DNA of 64,000 nt from Phytomonospora sp040655735 (GTDB lineage Bacteria > Actinomycetota > Actinomycetes > Mycobacteriales > Micromonosporaceae). Positions 7,132 through 15,262 of the stretch are shown here, in pieces. Numbering within the stretch: position 1 is the stretch's first letter; each line of letters begins with the position of its first letter. The stretch is from NCBI RefSeq assembly GCF_040655735.1, contig NZ_JBFAKK010000018.1, positions 62,001 to 126,000 of the forward strand. The letters are read 5' to 3'. The notes below the pieces were generated by a model. It worked only from the letters and a program-made list of their open reading frames with translations. It was not told the DNA's origin and did no database searches. Position numbers and translations under genes: made by a program.

Positions 7132-9684
7132 ATGACGAACTCCCAGAATCCCCGTGTGCCGGAGAAACCGACCCTCGACGGGTTGGAGGCCGCGTGGGTA
7201 CAGGTATGGGAGGAGAAGGGGACCTACCGCTTCGACCGTTCGAAGTCGCGCGAGGAGATCTTCTCCATCGACACTCCCCCGCCGACGGTCTCGGGGTCCC
7301 TGCACATCGGCCACGCCTTCTCGTACACGCACACCGACGCCATCGCGCGCTTCCAGCGGATGCGCGGCAAAGAGATCTTCTACCCGATGGGCTGGGACGA
7401 CAACGGCCTGCCGACCGAGCGCCGGGTGCAGAACTACTTCGGCGTGCGCTGCGACCCCTCGCTGCCCTACGACGCCGACTTCGCGCCGCCGGAGAAACCG
7501 AGCCGCCAGCAGCTGCCGATCTCGCGGAGGAACTTCATCGAGCTGTGCGAGCGGCTCACGGTCGAAGACGAGCGGGCCTTCGAGGAGCTGTGGCGCCACT
7601 TGGGGCTGAGCGTGGACTGGTCGATGACCTACGCCACGATCGACGACGCCTCGCGCTCGGCCGCGCAGCGCGCGTTCCTGCGCAACCTCGCGCGCGGCGA
7701 GGCCTACCTCGCCGAGGCGCCGACCCTGTGGGACGTCACCTTCCGCACGGCGGTGGCACAGGCCGAGCTGGAGGACCGCGAGCGGCCCGGCGCCTACCAC
7801 CACCTCACCTTCCACGCCCAGGACGGCGCGACGGTCGAGATCGCCACGACCCGCCCGGAGCTGCTCCCGGCGTGCGTGGCGCTGGTCGCGCATCCCGAGG
7901 ACGAGCGCTACCAGGCCATGTTCGGCTCGACGGTGCGCACGCCGGTCTTCAACGTAGACGTGCCCGTGGTCGCCCACCGCCTCGCCGACCCCGAGAAGGG
8001 CACCGGCATCGCGATGGTCTGCACCTTCGGCGACACCACCGACGTCGTGTGGTGGCGCGAGCTAGACCTGGAGACGCGCTCGGTGCTCGGCTTCGACGGC
8101 CGGATCATCGCCGACCCGCCGCGCGGTCTGACCGACGAGGCGGGGCTGGCGGCCTACGCCGAACTGGCCGGCAAGACCGTCCACAGCGCCAAGGCGCTGG
8201 TCGTCGAGCAGCTGCGCGCCTCGGGCGACCTGATCGGCGAGCCGCGCTCGATCTCGCACCCGGTGAAGTTCTACGAGAAGGGCGACAAGCCGCTAGAGAT
8301 CGTCACGACCCGCCAGTGGTACATCCGCAACGGCGGCCGCGACGACGCCCTGCGCGAGCGCCTGCTCGAACGCGGCCGGGAGCTCGACTGGCACCCGGGT
8401 TACATGCGCCACCGCTACGAGTCGTGGGTCGGCGGACTGGCCGGCGACTGGCTCATCTCCCGGCAGCGCTTCTTCGGCGTGCCGATCCCGGTCTGGTACC
8501 GCCTCGACGAGGCCGGCGACCCGCTCTACGACAGCCCGATCGTGCCCGACGAGGCGACGCTGCCGGTCGACCCGAGCGCCGACGTGCCGCCCGGTTTCGA
8601 GGCCGCCCAGCGCGACGTGCCGGGTGGCTTCACCGGCGACCCGGATGTGATGGACACCTGGGCGACCTCCTCGCTGACCCCGCAGATCGCCGGCGGCTGG
8701 GAGCGCGACGAGGACCTGTTCGGGCGGGTCTTCCCGATGGACCTGCGACCGCAGGCGCACGAGATCATCCGGACCTGGCTGTTCTCCACGGTGGTCCGCT
8801 CGCACCAGGAGTTCGGCGTGCTGCCGTGGCGGCACGTGGCGATCTCGGGCTGGATCGTCGACCCGGACCGCAAGAAGATGTCGAAGTCGGTCGGCAACGT
8901 GGTCACCCCGATGGACCTGCTGGAGAAGTACTCCAGCGACGCCGTGCGCTATTGGGCGGCCTCGGGCCGTCCGGGCACCGACACCGCCTTCGACGAGGGC
9001 CAGATGAAGGTCGGACGCCGCCTTGCGGTGAAGCTGCTCAACGCCAGCCGCTTCGTGCTCGGCATCGGTGCGACGGCCGGGCACCTCGACCGGCTCGACG
9101 CGATCACCGAGCCGCTCGACCGGGCGCTGGTCGCGCGGCTGGCGTCCACGGTGGACGCCTGCACGGAGGCCTTCGAAGCCTTCGACTACGCCAAGGCCCT
9201 CGACGCCGCCGAGGAGTTCTTCTGGCTCTTCTGCGACGACTACGTCGAGCTCGTCAAGACCCGCGCCTACGGCGAGGTCGGGGACGCTGCCGCCGAGTCG
9301 GCACGGGCGACACTGGCCGTGGCCTTGTCGACGGTGCAGCGGCTCTTCGCGCCGATCCTGCCCTTCGTGACCGAGGAGACCTGGTCGTGGTGGCAGGAGG
9401 GCTCGGTGCACCGCAGCGCCTGGCCCGCGCAGCTCATGGTCACCGACGCCGACCCCGCCCTGCTGGACACCGCCGTCGCGCTCATCGGGGCGGTGCGCAA
9501 GGCCAAGTCCGAGCAGAAGCTGTCGATGCGCGCCGAGGTCGCCTCCATGCGGGTGACGGCCGACCCCGCGACGGTCGAACGCGCCCGCGCGGTGCTCGGC
9601 GACGTCCGCAACGCCGGCAACGTCGGTGAGGCCGGCCTCGACGCCGCCGAAGGCGCCGAACTGGATGTGAAGGTCTCGGTCTGA
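7132..9684 (+). CDS. valS: Valyl-tRNA synthetase
   Basis: This is an 850-residue class I aminoacyl-tRNA synthetase that joins valine to tRNA(Val) in the cytoplasm. The HIGH motif is exact (SGSLHIGHAFSYTHTD, near residue 60), and KKMSKSVGN lies near residue 581. Between them is the large CP1 editing insertion that removes mischarged threonine, and an anticodon-binding helical domain follows. The protein closely follows the compact actinobacterial form (start pattern KPTLDGLEAAWVQVWEEKGTYRFDR). The ATG has a -10 hexamer seven nt upstream and no ribosome site. A strong hairpin follows the stop codon. It is a single-copy essential gene with nothing unusual in its core motifs. Confidence 0.98.
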   Translation: MTNSQNPRVPEKPTLDGLEAAWVQVWEEKGTYRFDRSKSREEIFSIDTPPPTVSGSLHIGHAFSYTHTDAIARFQRMRGKEIFYPMGWDDNGLPTERRVQNYFGVRCDPSLPYDADFAPPEKPSRQQLPISRRNFIELCERLTVEDERAFEELWRHLGLSVDWSMTYATIDDASRSAAQRAFLRNLARGEAYLAEAPTLWDVTFRTAVAQAELEDRERPGAYHHLTFHAQDGATVEIATTRPELLPACVALVAHPEDERYQAMFGSTVRTPVFNVDVPVVAHRLADPEKGTGIAMVCTFGDTTDVVWWRELDLETRSVLGFDGRIIADPPRGLTDEAGLAAYAELAGKTVHSAKALVVEQLRASGDLIGEPRSISHPVKFYEKGDKPLEIVTTRQWYIRNGGRDDALRERLLERGRELDWHPGYMRHRYESWVGGLAGDWLISRQRFFGVPIPVWYRLDEAGDPLYDSPIVPDEATLPVDPSADVPPGFEAAQRDVPGGFTGDPDVMDTWATSSLTPQIAGGWERDEDLFGRVFPMDLRPQAHEIIRTWLFSTVVRSHQEFGVLPWRHVAISGWIVDPDRKKMSKSVGNVVTPMDLLEKYSSDAVRYWAASGRPGTDTAFDEGQMKVGRRLAVKLLNASRFVLGIGATAGHLDRLDAITEPLDRALVARLASTVDACTEAFEAFDYAKALDAAEEFFWLFCDDYVELVKTRAYGEVGDAAAESARATLAVALSTVQRLFAPILPFVTEETWSWWQEGSVHRSAWPAQLMVTDADPALLDTAVALIGAVRKAKSEQKLSMRAEVASMRVTADPATVERARAVLGDVRNAGNVGEAGLDAAEGAELDVKVSV

Positions 9685-9700
9685 CCTTTCGCCGACCAGG

Positions 9701-9728
9701 CGGCCCCGGCACACCTGTGCCGGGGCCG
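9701..9728 (+). terminator. Terminator hairpin of valS
   Basis: A 13-bp GC-rich inverted repeat with a two-base centre (9701-9713 with 9716-9728) starts 16 bp after the valS stop and is followed by TTTCG. Confidence 0.85.
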
Positions 9729-9845
9729 TTTCGCCCGGCGACATCGATCTTGAGTAATTATCCTGACACTCTTCGTATGCGGTCCGGTGTACCTGTCCCC
9801 TCTAGCCTGGGTCCTCAACACCCCTCCACCGCCCTGGAGATGATG

Positions 9846-10025
9846 ATGAAGTCCTTCAACAAGACCGCCGACCGCTTGCTCACCCGACTCGTCCCGCCGG
9901 CCGAGGCGCAGGCCGCTCCCTGCGAGCGCGAACGCTACCGCTGCGACGGCGGCAGCTACTACCGCTGCTGGTACGACTACTGCCAGGGCTTCTACCTGAG
10001 CTGCGTTCGCGTCGGTTACTGCTAG
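9846..10025 (+). CDS. Small cysteine- and tyrosine-rich peptide, possible secreted or RiPP-type precursor
   Basis: The product has 59 residues. Three ATG codons occur in a row; the third was chosen because CTGGAG (9834-9839) is then six nt away. The N-terminal 23 residues (KTADRLLTRLVPPAEAQA at the end) look like an amphipathic leader and not a classical signal peptide: there is no long hydrophobic core, though it ends in an AQA-A cleavage-like motif. The remaining 36 residues hold six Cys (26, 33, 41, 46, 53, 59), six Tyr and one Trp. The spacing is C-x6-C-x7-C-x4-C-x6-C-x5-C, ending in Cys. Three disulfides or cysteine modification are possible. Strong hairpins on both sides isolate it as a single-gene transcript. 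No modification enzyme or exporter is adjacent. The function is unknown. Confidence 0.75.
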   Translation: MKSFNKTADRLLTRLVPPAEAQAAPCERERYRCDGGSYYRCWYDYCQGFYLSCVRVGYC

Positions 10026-10040
10026 ACCGGCACCCCGGCA

Positions 10041-10073
10041 CGACGGCCCCGGCACCACGCCGGGGTCGTTTCA
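10041..10073 (+). terminator. Terminator of the cysteine-rich peptide gene
   Basis: A seven-bp CCCCGGC stem (10047-10053 with 10059-10065), with flanking GAC/GTC pairing, is followed by TTTC. It lies 22 bp after the stop codon. Confidence 0.75.
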
Positions 10074-10118
10074 CGTTCCCGTCCGGCGTGCCGCCGGTGG
10101 ATCGGGCACCACTCGCCC

Positions 10119-10124
10119 CATAGT
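10119..10124 (+). promoter_or_regulatory. -10 element CATAGT of the BCCT gene (leaderless)
   Basis: CATAGT is separated from the ATG by six bases (GACGAA) and there is no ribosome site, so the transcript probably begins at the start codon. Confidence 0.45.
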
Positions 10125-10130
10125 GACGAA

Positions 10131-11795
10131 ATGCCGGAAACATCCGTTGAGGATTCGCCGCCCCCGCCACCCGCGGAGAAGTCGCTGCCGGTCGACAAGA
10201 CGGTCTTCGGCCTGGGTGCGGCGCTGGTGCTGGCCGTGCTGGCCTGGGGCGCCCTCGGCGGGGACTCGATGAGCTCGGTCGCCGACGTCGGCCTCGCCTG
10301 GGTCCTGCACAACTTCGGCTGGCTGTTCGTGGTCGCCGCCGACGTCTTCCTCGTGCTGGCCGTGGTCATCGCCGCCAGTCGCTTCGGCCCCATCCGGCTG
10401 GGCGCCGACGACGAGGAGCCGGAGTTCACCACGCTGGCGTGGGTGGCGATGATGTTCAGCGCGGGAATGGGCATCGGCCTGATGTTCTACGGCGTCGCCG
10501 AGCCGCTGACCCACTTCGCCGCCCCTCCCCCGGGAACGGGCATCGCCCCGCTCGGCGACGACGCGGCCCGCACCTCCATGGAGTACACCTTCTTCCACTG
10601 GCTGCTGCATCCGTGGGCGATCTACGCGGTGGCCGGTCTGGCGCTGGCCTACGCGACCTTCCGCAAGCGGCGCGGCAACCGGCTGTCGGCGGCCTTCGTC
10701 CCGCTGCTCGGCGAGCGCCGGGCCAACGGCGGGCCCGGGCGGGCGATCGACCTGCTGGCGATCTTCGCGACGGTCTTCGGCTCGGCGACGAGCCTCGGGC
10801 TCGGCGCGCTGCAGATCGCCGCGGGGCTGAAGATCGTGAGCGGGGTCCCCGACAGCCGGGCCCTCGAACTGATCATCATCGGCGCGCTCACGGCGGCGTT
10901 CGTGGTCTCGGCGTTCTCCGGGGTGCACCGGGGTGTGAAGTGGCTGAGCACGGCGAACCTGATCCTGGCGGCGGCGCTGATGGTCTTCATCTTCGTGCTC
11001 GGGCCGACGGTGTACATCCTCGACGTGCTGCCGGCCAGCGTCGGCGGCTATCTCAACGACCTGCTGCCGATGGCGACGCGGACGGGCGCTTTCTCCGACG
11101 CCGACTGGCTGGGCACGTGGACGATCTTCTACTGGGCTTGGTGGCTGTCGTGGGCGCCGTTCGTGGGGACCTTCATCGCGCGGATCTCGCGCGGGCGGAC
11201 CGTGCGGCAGTTCATCGTCGGGGTTCTGCTGGTGCCCAGCGGAGCCAGCGCGGTGTGGTTCTCGGTGCTGGGCGGGGCGGCGATCCGGACGCAGGCGACC
11301 GGGCGCGCCGACTTGGTCGCGGAGCTGGCCGGTGGCGAGGAGGAGGCGCTGTTCGGGCTACTGGAGTCGATGCCGCTGTACACGGTGACCTCGGTGGTGT
11401 GCGTGATCCTGGTGGCGCTGTACTTCGTGACCGGCGCCGACTCGGCCTCGCTCGTGCTCGGTTCGCTGTCGAGCCGGGGCTCGCTGCTGCCCAGGAAGTG
11501 GCTGGTGGTGACGTGGGGTGTGCTCATCGGGGCGGTCGCGGGCGTACTCCTGGTCGCCGGTGGCCTTGAGGCCCTTCAGCAGGCCACCATCCTGGTTGCC
11601 CTGCCGTTCGTGCTGGTCATGCTCGCGCTGTGCTGGTCGCTGCTGAAGGAGCTGCGCGAGGATCCGGGAGCGGGGCAGGTCCCCAAGCACGCACTGCGAG
11701 GGCTGCGCGCCGCGGTGCGCACGGCGGTCGGGGAGGCCCTCGACGCCGAGCCGGGGCGGCGCCGCATCCGCTGGCGCACCGGTCCCCCGTCCTGA
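10131..11795 (+). CDS. BCCT-family (betaine/carnitine/choline) transporter
   Basis: This is a 554-residue polytopic membrane protein with about 12 hydrophobic segments. The family substrate/ion motif appears as GMGIGLMFYGVAEPL (residues 112-126), and the tryptophan-rich signature as YWAWWLSWAPFVGTFIARIS. The Pro-rich N-terminal tail (about 20 residues) and short C-terminal tail are cytoplasmic. Family members import quaternary ammonium solutes such as glycine betaine, choline or ectoine for osmoprotection or as nutrients; the exact substrate cannot be read from sequence. The ATG is preceded by a -10-like hexamer at leaderless distance. It is a monocistronic gene between the cysteine-rich peptide and the protein kinase, with no choline-oxidation genes nearby. 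Confidence 0.95.
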   Translation: MPETSVEDSPPPPPAEKSLPVDKTVFGLGAALVLAVLAWGALGGDSMSSVADVGLAWVLHNFGWLFVVAADVFLVLAVVIAASRFGPIRLGADDEEPEFTTLAWVAMMFSAGMGIGLMFYGVAEPLTHFAAPPPGTGIAPLGDDAARTSMEYTFFHWLLHPWAIYAVAGLALAYATFRKRRGNRLSAAFVPLLGERRANGGPGRAIDLLAIFATVFGSATSLGLGALQIAAGLKIVSGVPDSRALELIIIGALTAAFVVSAFSGVHRGVKWLSTANLILAAALMVFIFVLGPTVYILDVLPASVGGYLNDLLPMATRTGAFSDADWLGTWTIFYWAWWLSWAPFVGTFIARISRGRTVRQFIVGVLLVPSGASAVWFSVLGGAAIRTQATGRADLVAELAGGEEEALFGLLESMPLYTVTSVVCVILVALYFVTGADSASLVLGSLSSRGSLLPRKWLVVTWGVLIGAVAGVLLVAGGLEALQQATILVALPFVLVMLALCWSLLKELREDPGAGQVPKHALRGLRAAVRTAVGEALDAEPGRRRIRWRTGPPS

Positions 11796-11852
11796 CCCGG
11801 CGTCCCGCTTCCACGGCGGTACAACCAATCCCCACGCTTGGCGGCCTTTTGC

Positions 11853-11858
11853 CATAAT
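11853..11858 (+). promoter_or_regulatory. Candidate -10 (CATAAT) for the kinase gene
   Basis: CATAAT lies 57 bp before the GTG start, leaving a leader that contains the ribosome site. The -35 is not obvious. Confidence 0.35.
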
Positions 11859-11915
11859 GGCTCCGGCCGCCGCCGCGGCGAACGAATCTCGGTGATCTCT
11901 GGGGAGGACTCCGCC

Positions 11916-13664
11916 GTGCCCGTCGGGGATCTGATCGTGGACAGGTACCGCCTCGACGAACGCATCGCGGCCGGGGGCATGGGAGAGGTCTGGCGCGGCA
12001 CCGATCTGCGCCTGAAGCGTCCGGTCGCGGTCAAGATGCTCCACCCGGGCCTGTCCGACAACGAGGAGTTCCGGGCGCGCTTCGTCTCCGAGGCGACCCT
12101 CGTGGCGGCGCTGAACACCCGAAGCGTCGCCGCGATCTACGACTACGGCGAGGAGGAGACCGCCGACGGGACCAGGGCATACCTGATCATGGAGCTGGTC
12201 ACCGGGAACTCGCTGGCGGACGTTCTGCGCGACGAGGGTCCGCTCTCCGTCGCCGAGACCACGCGCGTGGTCGTCGCCGCCGCCGAAGGACTGCACGCGG
12301 CCCACACCGCCGGGATCGTCCACCGCGACGTCAAGCCCGCCAACATCCTCATCACGTCCCGCGGGGTCGTGAAGATCATCGACTTCGGCATCGCCCGCAA
12401 CAGCGCCGACACCGGCCTCACCGACACCGGCATGGTGATCGGCACCGTGGCCTACTCGGCCCCCGAGCACCTCACCGACGGCGATCCGGTACCGGCCAAC
12501 GACATCTACTCGCTGGGCATCGTCGCCTACGAGTGCCTGACCGGTGCCCCGCCGTTCGTCTCGGCGACCTCCGCGTCCATCATGTACCGCCAGCTCTCCG
12601 AAGAGCCCGTGCCGCTGCCCGACGAGGTGCCCAAAGCACTGTCGGCGGCGATCATGAAGGCACTACGGAAGGACCCGGCGCAGCGGTGGGCGACCGTACG
12701 GGAGTTCGGGCTGGCGTGCCTGGCGACGTCCGAGACCGACGTGTCGACGGCGTTCGCGGAACCGGTCGCCGAGGTCCCCGACGCCGATGCCGAGGAGCCG
12801 GATGCCGAGGAACCCGAGGCAAACGGCATCTCCGAGGAGCCCGAGGCGCCGTCGCCGCCGCCCGAACCCGAAGACCCCGCGCCTGAGAAGGGCCGCCGCA
12901 GACGGCTTCTCGTGATGCCCTGCGTGATCGTCGCCCTCCTGCTCACCGGGCTCATCGCCTGGCAGCCGTGGCTGGGCCGGGGACCACACGGCGGCGGCGA
13001 CGCCAGCGGCGGACAACTACCCGCACCCTCGGGCCCGTCCAGCGGAACCGACCAGCAGTCGACCGACCCCCAGGCCGACCCCTCGAAGAGCACCGGGAAG
13101 ACACCCGACGAAAAGGACCCCACCAAGCAGCCCAGTCCCACCAGTGGGGATGACGGCAACGGGGAGGGGGACGGAGACGGGGACAATGGAGGCGAAGACC
13201 CTCCTGACGGTGAGGACCCGCCCGGCGATGGCAAGACCGCCGAAGTTCCCGACCTGACGGGGATCCCGGTTGATCAAGCGGCCGAGCGACTGCGCCAAGC
13301 CGGCTTCGACAACTCCAAGGCCGCAAAGAAATACCACGGGGAGGGAACCCCCTGTGTAGTCGCCGACCAGTTTCCGGATCCAGGTGGGACGTTCGACCGC
13401 ATCACCATCGTCACCTACTACTACTTCTTCGAGTCCCTGCCCGCATGCGAAGGTGTGGCCGGCAACTACGCCCGCGCGCCCGGTCATGTCGAGAGCGGTC
13501 CGGTGAGCCCCTCCGCGGCCCACCGGACACCACGGATCAGCGGCTGCGCACCACGGCCTTGGCGTCGTCGGGCCGCAGAGTCGCCGACGGGATCGGCCGC
13601 ACCGGCTTCTTCGCGGTCGGCTCGACCAGCCACCGCCGCATCCACACCGCCAGCGTCAAGGTGA
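11916..13664 (+). CDS. Membrane Ser/Thr protein kinase with one extracellular PASTA domain
   Basis: The protein has 582 residues in the open frame. GTG was chosen because GGGGAGGA lies seven nt upstream. The Hanks-type kinase domain is complete: glycine loop AAGGMGEVW, Lys40 in VAVK, HRDVKPAN at 136-143 and DFG at 156-158. Two threonines lie in the activation loop before GTVAYSAPE. A Glu/Pro-rich linker leads to one transmembrane helix (about 330-350). A Ser/Gly/Asp-rich stalk follows, then a single PASTA repeat (about 440-505) containing two Cys that could form a disulfide. PknB-like kinases of this kind sense muropeptides. Most relatives have several PASTA repeats; one is unusual. After about residue 510 the frame runs on in Arg/Ser/Ala-rich sequence that overlaps the 3' end of the convergent P450 gene by 128 bp. 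Confidence 0.93.
   Translation: MPVGDLIVDRYRLDERIAAGGMGEVWRGTDLRLKRPVAVKMLHPGLSDNEEFRARFVSEATLVAALNTRSVAAIYDYGEEETADGTRAYLIMELVTGNSLADVLRDEGPLSVAETTRVVVAAAEGLHAAHTAGIVHRDVKPANILITSRGVVKIIDFGIARNSADTGLTDTGMVIGTVAYSAPEHLTDGDPVPANDIYSLGIVAYECLTGAPPFVSATSASIMYRQLSEEPVPLPDEVPKALSAAIMKALRKDPAQRWATVREFGLACLATSETDVSTAFAEPVAEVPDADAEEPDAEEPEANGISEEPEAPSPPPEPEDPAPEKGRRRRLLVMPCVIVALLLTGLIAWQPWLGRGPHGGGDASGGQLPAPSGPSSGTDQQSTDPQADPSKSTGKTPDEKDPTKQPSPTSGDDGNGEGDGDGDNGGEDPPDGEDPPGDGKTAEVPDLTGIPVDQAAERLRQAGFDNSKAAKKYHGEGTPCVVADQFPDPGGTFDRITIVTYYYFFESLPACEGVAGNYARAPGHVESGPVSPSAAHRTPRISGCAPRPWRRRAAESPTGSAAPASSRSARPATAASTPPASR
13498..13528 (-). terminator. Hairpin downstream of the P450 gene
   Basis: Arms GTCCGGTG (13498-13505) and CACCGGAC (13521-13528) flank a 15-base loop nine bp past the P450 stop. 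It lies within the 3' coding end of the kinase. There is no U tract. Confidence 0.4.
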
Positions 13665-14910
13665 CCTCCAGTTCGGCGAAGGCCTCGCCGATGCACTTGC
13701 GGCGCCCGGCGCCGAAGGGCAGCCACGAGTGCCGAGGGATCGACTTGGCGCGCTCGGGCAGCCAGCGGTCGGGGTCGAAGCGCTCCGGGTCGGTGTAAAC
13801 GGCGGGGTTGCGATGGATCGCCCACGGCGAGAACACCAGCTCGGAACCTGCGGGCAGCCGGTAGGTCGTGCCGTCCGGCCCGTCGACGTCGACGTCGGTG
13901 ACGACCTTTCGCGTCACCAGCCACGGCGGCGTGTACTTGCGCAGCACCTCCTTGACCACGCGATGGGTCAGTTCGAGGCGCCCGACGGTCGCCAGGTCGG
14001 CCGGTCCCTCGCCGAAGGCCGCGTCGGCCTCGGCGCGGACGCGCGCGGCGAGCTCCGGATCGTCGCCGAGGACCCGCAGCGCGAAGGCGAGCGTGTTGGA
14101 CGTCGTGTCGGTCGCGGCCACGAAGAGGGTGACCACCTCGTCGCTGACCTGCGCGGCCGACAAGCGCTCGCCGGTCTCGGGGTTGCTCGCCGTGAGCAGG
14201 CCGGTGACCAGGTCGGACTGCGGGGTCTCGTCGTCGGCGAGGAGCTTCTCGTGGTGGGCGACCAGTTCGGCGAGGGTCTCGCGGATATAGCGGACCGAGG
14301 AGACGAAGTGCCGGTTGCCGGGCAGGTGGTCGCCCGCCCAGCGGGGCAGCATGGCGCGCGGGTTGATTCCGTCGAGGAAACGCGGGAAGTGCTTCTCGAC
14401 GTCGGTGGCGACGCGGTCGGCGAGGTCGGACATGGACAGGCAGCGGGCGGCGACGGCGAGGGCGTTCTTGCGCCCCTCGGACTGCATGTCGAGGACCTGG
14501 CCGTCGTGCCACTCGGCGGCGCGGCGGTCGGATTCCTCGGCCATGACGGCGACGTAGGAGTTGAGCTTGTCGCGGTGGAAGGAGGGGTTGACGATGGGGC
14601 GGTTGCGGCGGTGGGTCTGGTTGTCGGTGGTGAGCAGTCCGTCGCCCATGAGGGGCTTGAGCTTCTCGAACTGCGAACCGCGGACGATGGCCTCGCCGTG
14701 CTTGACCAGGATCTGGTAGACGAGTTCCGGATCGTTGGCCACGTAGAGGATCCGGCCGCCCAGCCGGTAGCGGACGAGCGGTCCGGCGTCGCGGAGGGCG
14801 GCGAAGGTTTCGAGGGGCCGGGCGCGCAGAAGGTTGCCCAGCCGGGCCAGGTTCCTCGGGCTCAGGCCCTTGGCGGGCGCTGTCACTGTGCTCGGTCGGG
14901 CAGTGTTCAT
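13537..14910 (-). CDS. Cytochrome P450 monooxygenase
   Basis: The protein has 457 residues and no membrane anchor. The heme-ligand motif is FGAGRRKCIGEAFA with Cys406. The I-helix oxygen-activation motif is VAATDTTSN, and ExxR is visible in KEVLRKYTPP. The length and the PFGAGRRKCIG form resemble CYP102/CYP110-like or fatty-acid/terpene-oxidising P450s more than the 400-residue CYP105 group. The substrate is unknown. There is no ferredoxin or reductase gene in the window, so electrons must come from elsewhere. Upstream on the minus strand a -10 TACAAT and a -35 CTGACC are spaced by 16 bp. It is convergent with the kinase gene, which it overlaps by 128 bp, and is followed by a short hairpin. 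Confidence 0.95.
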   Translation of the reverse strand: MNTARPSTVTAPAKGLSPRNLARLGNLLRARPLETFAALRDAGPLVRYRLGGRILYVANDPELVYQILVKHGEAIVRGSQFEKLKPLMGDGLLTTDNQTHRRNRPIVNPSFHRDKLNSYVAVMAEESDRRAAEWHDGQVLDMQSEGRKNALAVAARCLSMSDLADRVATDVEKHFPRFLDGINPRAMLPRWAGDHLPGNRHFVSSVRYIRETLAELVAHHEKLLADDETPQSDLVTGLLTASNPETGERLSAAQVSDEVVTLFVAATDTTSNTLAFALRVLGDDPELAARVRAEADAAFGEGPADLATVGRLELTHRVVKEVLRKYTPPWLVTRKVVTDVDVDGPDGTTYRLPAGSELVFSPWAIHRNPAVYTDPERFDPDRWLPERAKSIPRHSWLPFGAGRRKCIGEAFAELEVTLTLAVWMRRWLVEPTAKKPVRPIPSATLRPDDAKAVVRSR

Positions 14911-14991
14911 GGGCGCTCCACGGTGGAGGAAGTCTGGGTCCCGGGAGCCTAGTCACCGGGCGAAACCGGCTCTGTCCGATCAGTGACATCC

Positions 14992-15019
14992 ATTGTAGAC
15001 GGACGAACGCGCTGGTCAG
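14992..15019 (-). promoter_or_regulatory. Promoter of the P450 gene
   Basis: On the minus strand CTGACC (15019-15014) is followed after 16 bp by TACAAT (14997-14992). The start codon is about 80 bp further on. The hexamers are close to the sigma-70-like consensus. Confidence 0.5.
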
Positions 15020-15078
15020 GGGGTCGTGATCGGGCTTAGTTCAAATACCGGCGAAACCCTGTGAAGTCAGGCCGTAAC

Positions 15079-15114
15079 CGTTTCCAGTGGGCACCCGCGC
15101 CAGGCGTGGAAACG
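15079..15114. promoter_or_regulatory. Spaced inverted repeat CGTTTCCA-N20-TGGAAACG
   Basis: Perfect eight-base arms lie at 15079-15086 and 15107-15114, about 60 bp upstream of the P450 promoter. This could be a regulator site for the P450 gene or a weak RNA hairpin. The rest of the 352-bp gap between the P450 and GH92 genes has no reading frame of interest. Confidence 0.4.
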
Positions 15115-15224
15115 TGATCAAAGCGGGCGCGCGGCGGTCACGCGGCGCCCGGCGGGCAATGCGCGCGAGCCGAAACAGAGCCGAAAATCTCCGCCCAGCC
15201 TCCCCCGAACGCTTAACGCGGCCG

Positions 15225-15254
15225 GCCGGGACGGCCCTCGCGGACCGTCCCGGC
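15225..15254 (-). terminator. Terminator hairpin of the GH92 gene
   Basis: A ten-bp perfect stem (15225-15234 with 15245-15254) lies eight bp after the GH92 stop. It is GC-rich and lacks a U tract. Confidence 0.65.
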
Positions 15255-15262
15255 TCCCCGGC

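Noticed and set aside
6801..9629. A 942-residue plus-strand frame overlapping valS
   Set aside because: It is a shifted frame of valS with extreme Arg content and no family motif.
1..12000. Antibiotic gene cluster around the SARP regulator
   Set aside because: No synthase, tailoring or resistance cluster follows it within the window; the P450 is 10 kb away and isolated.
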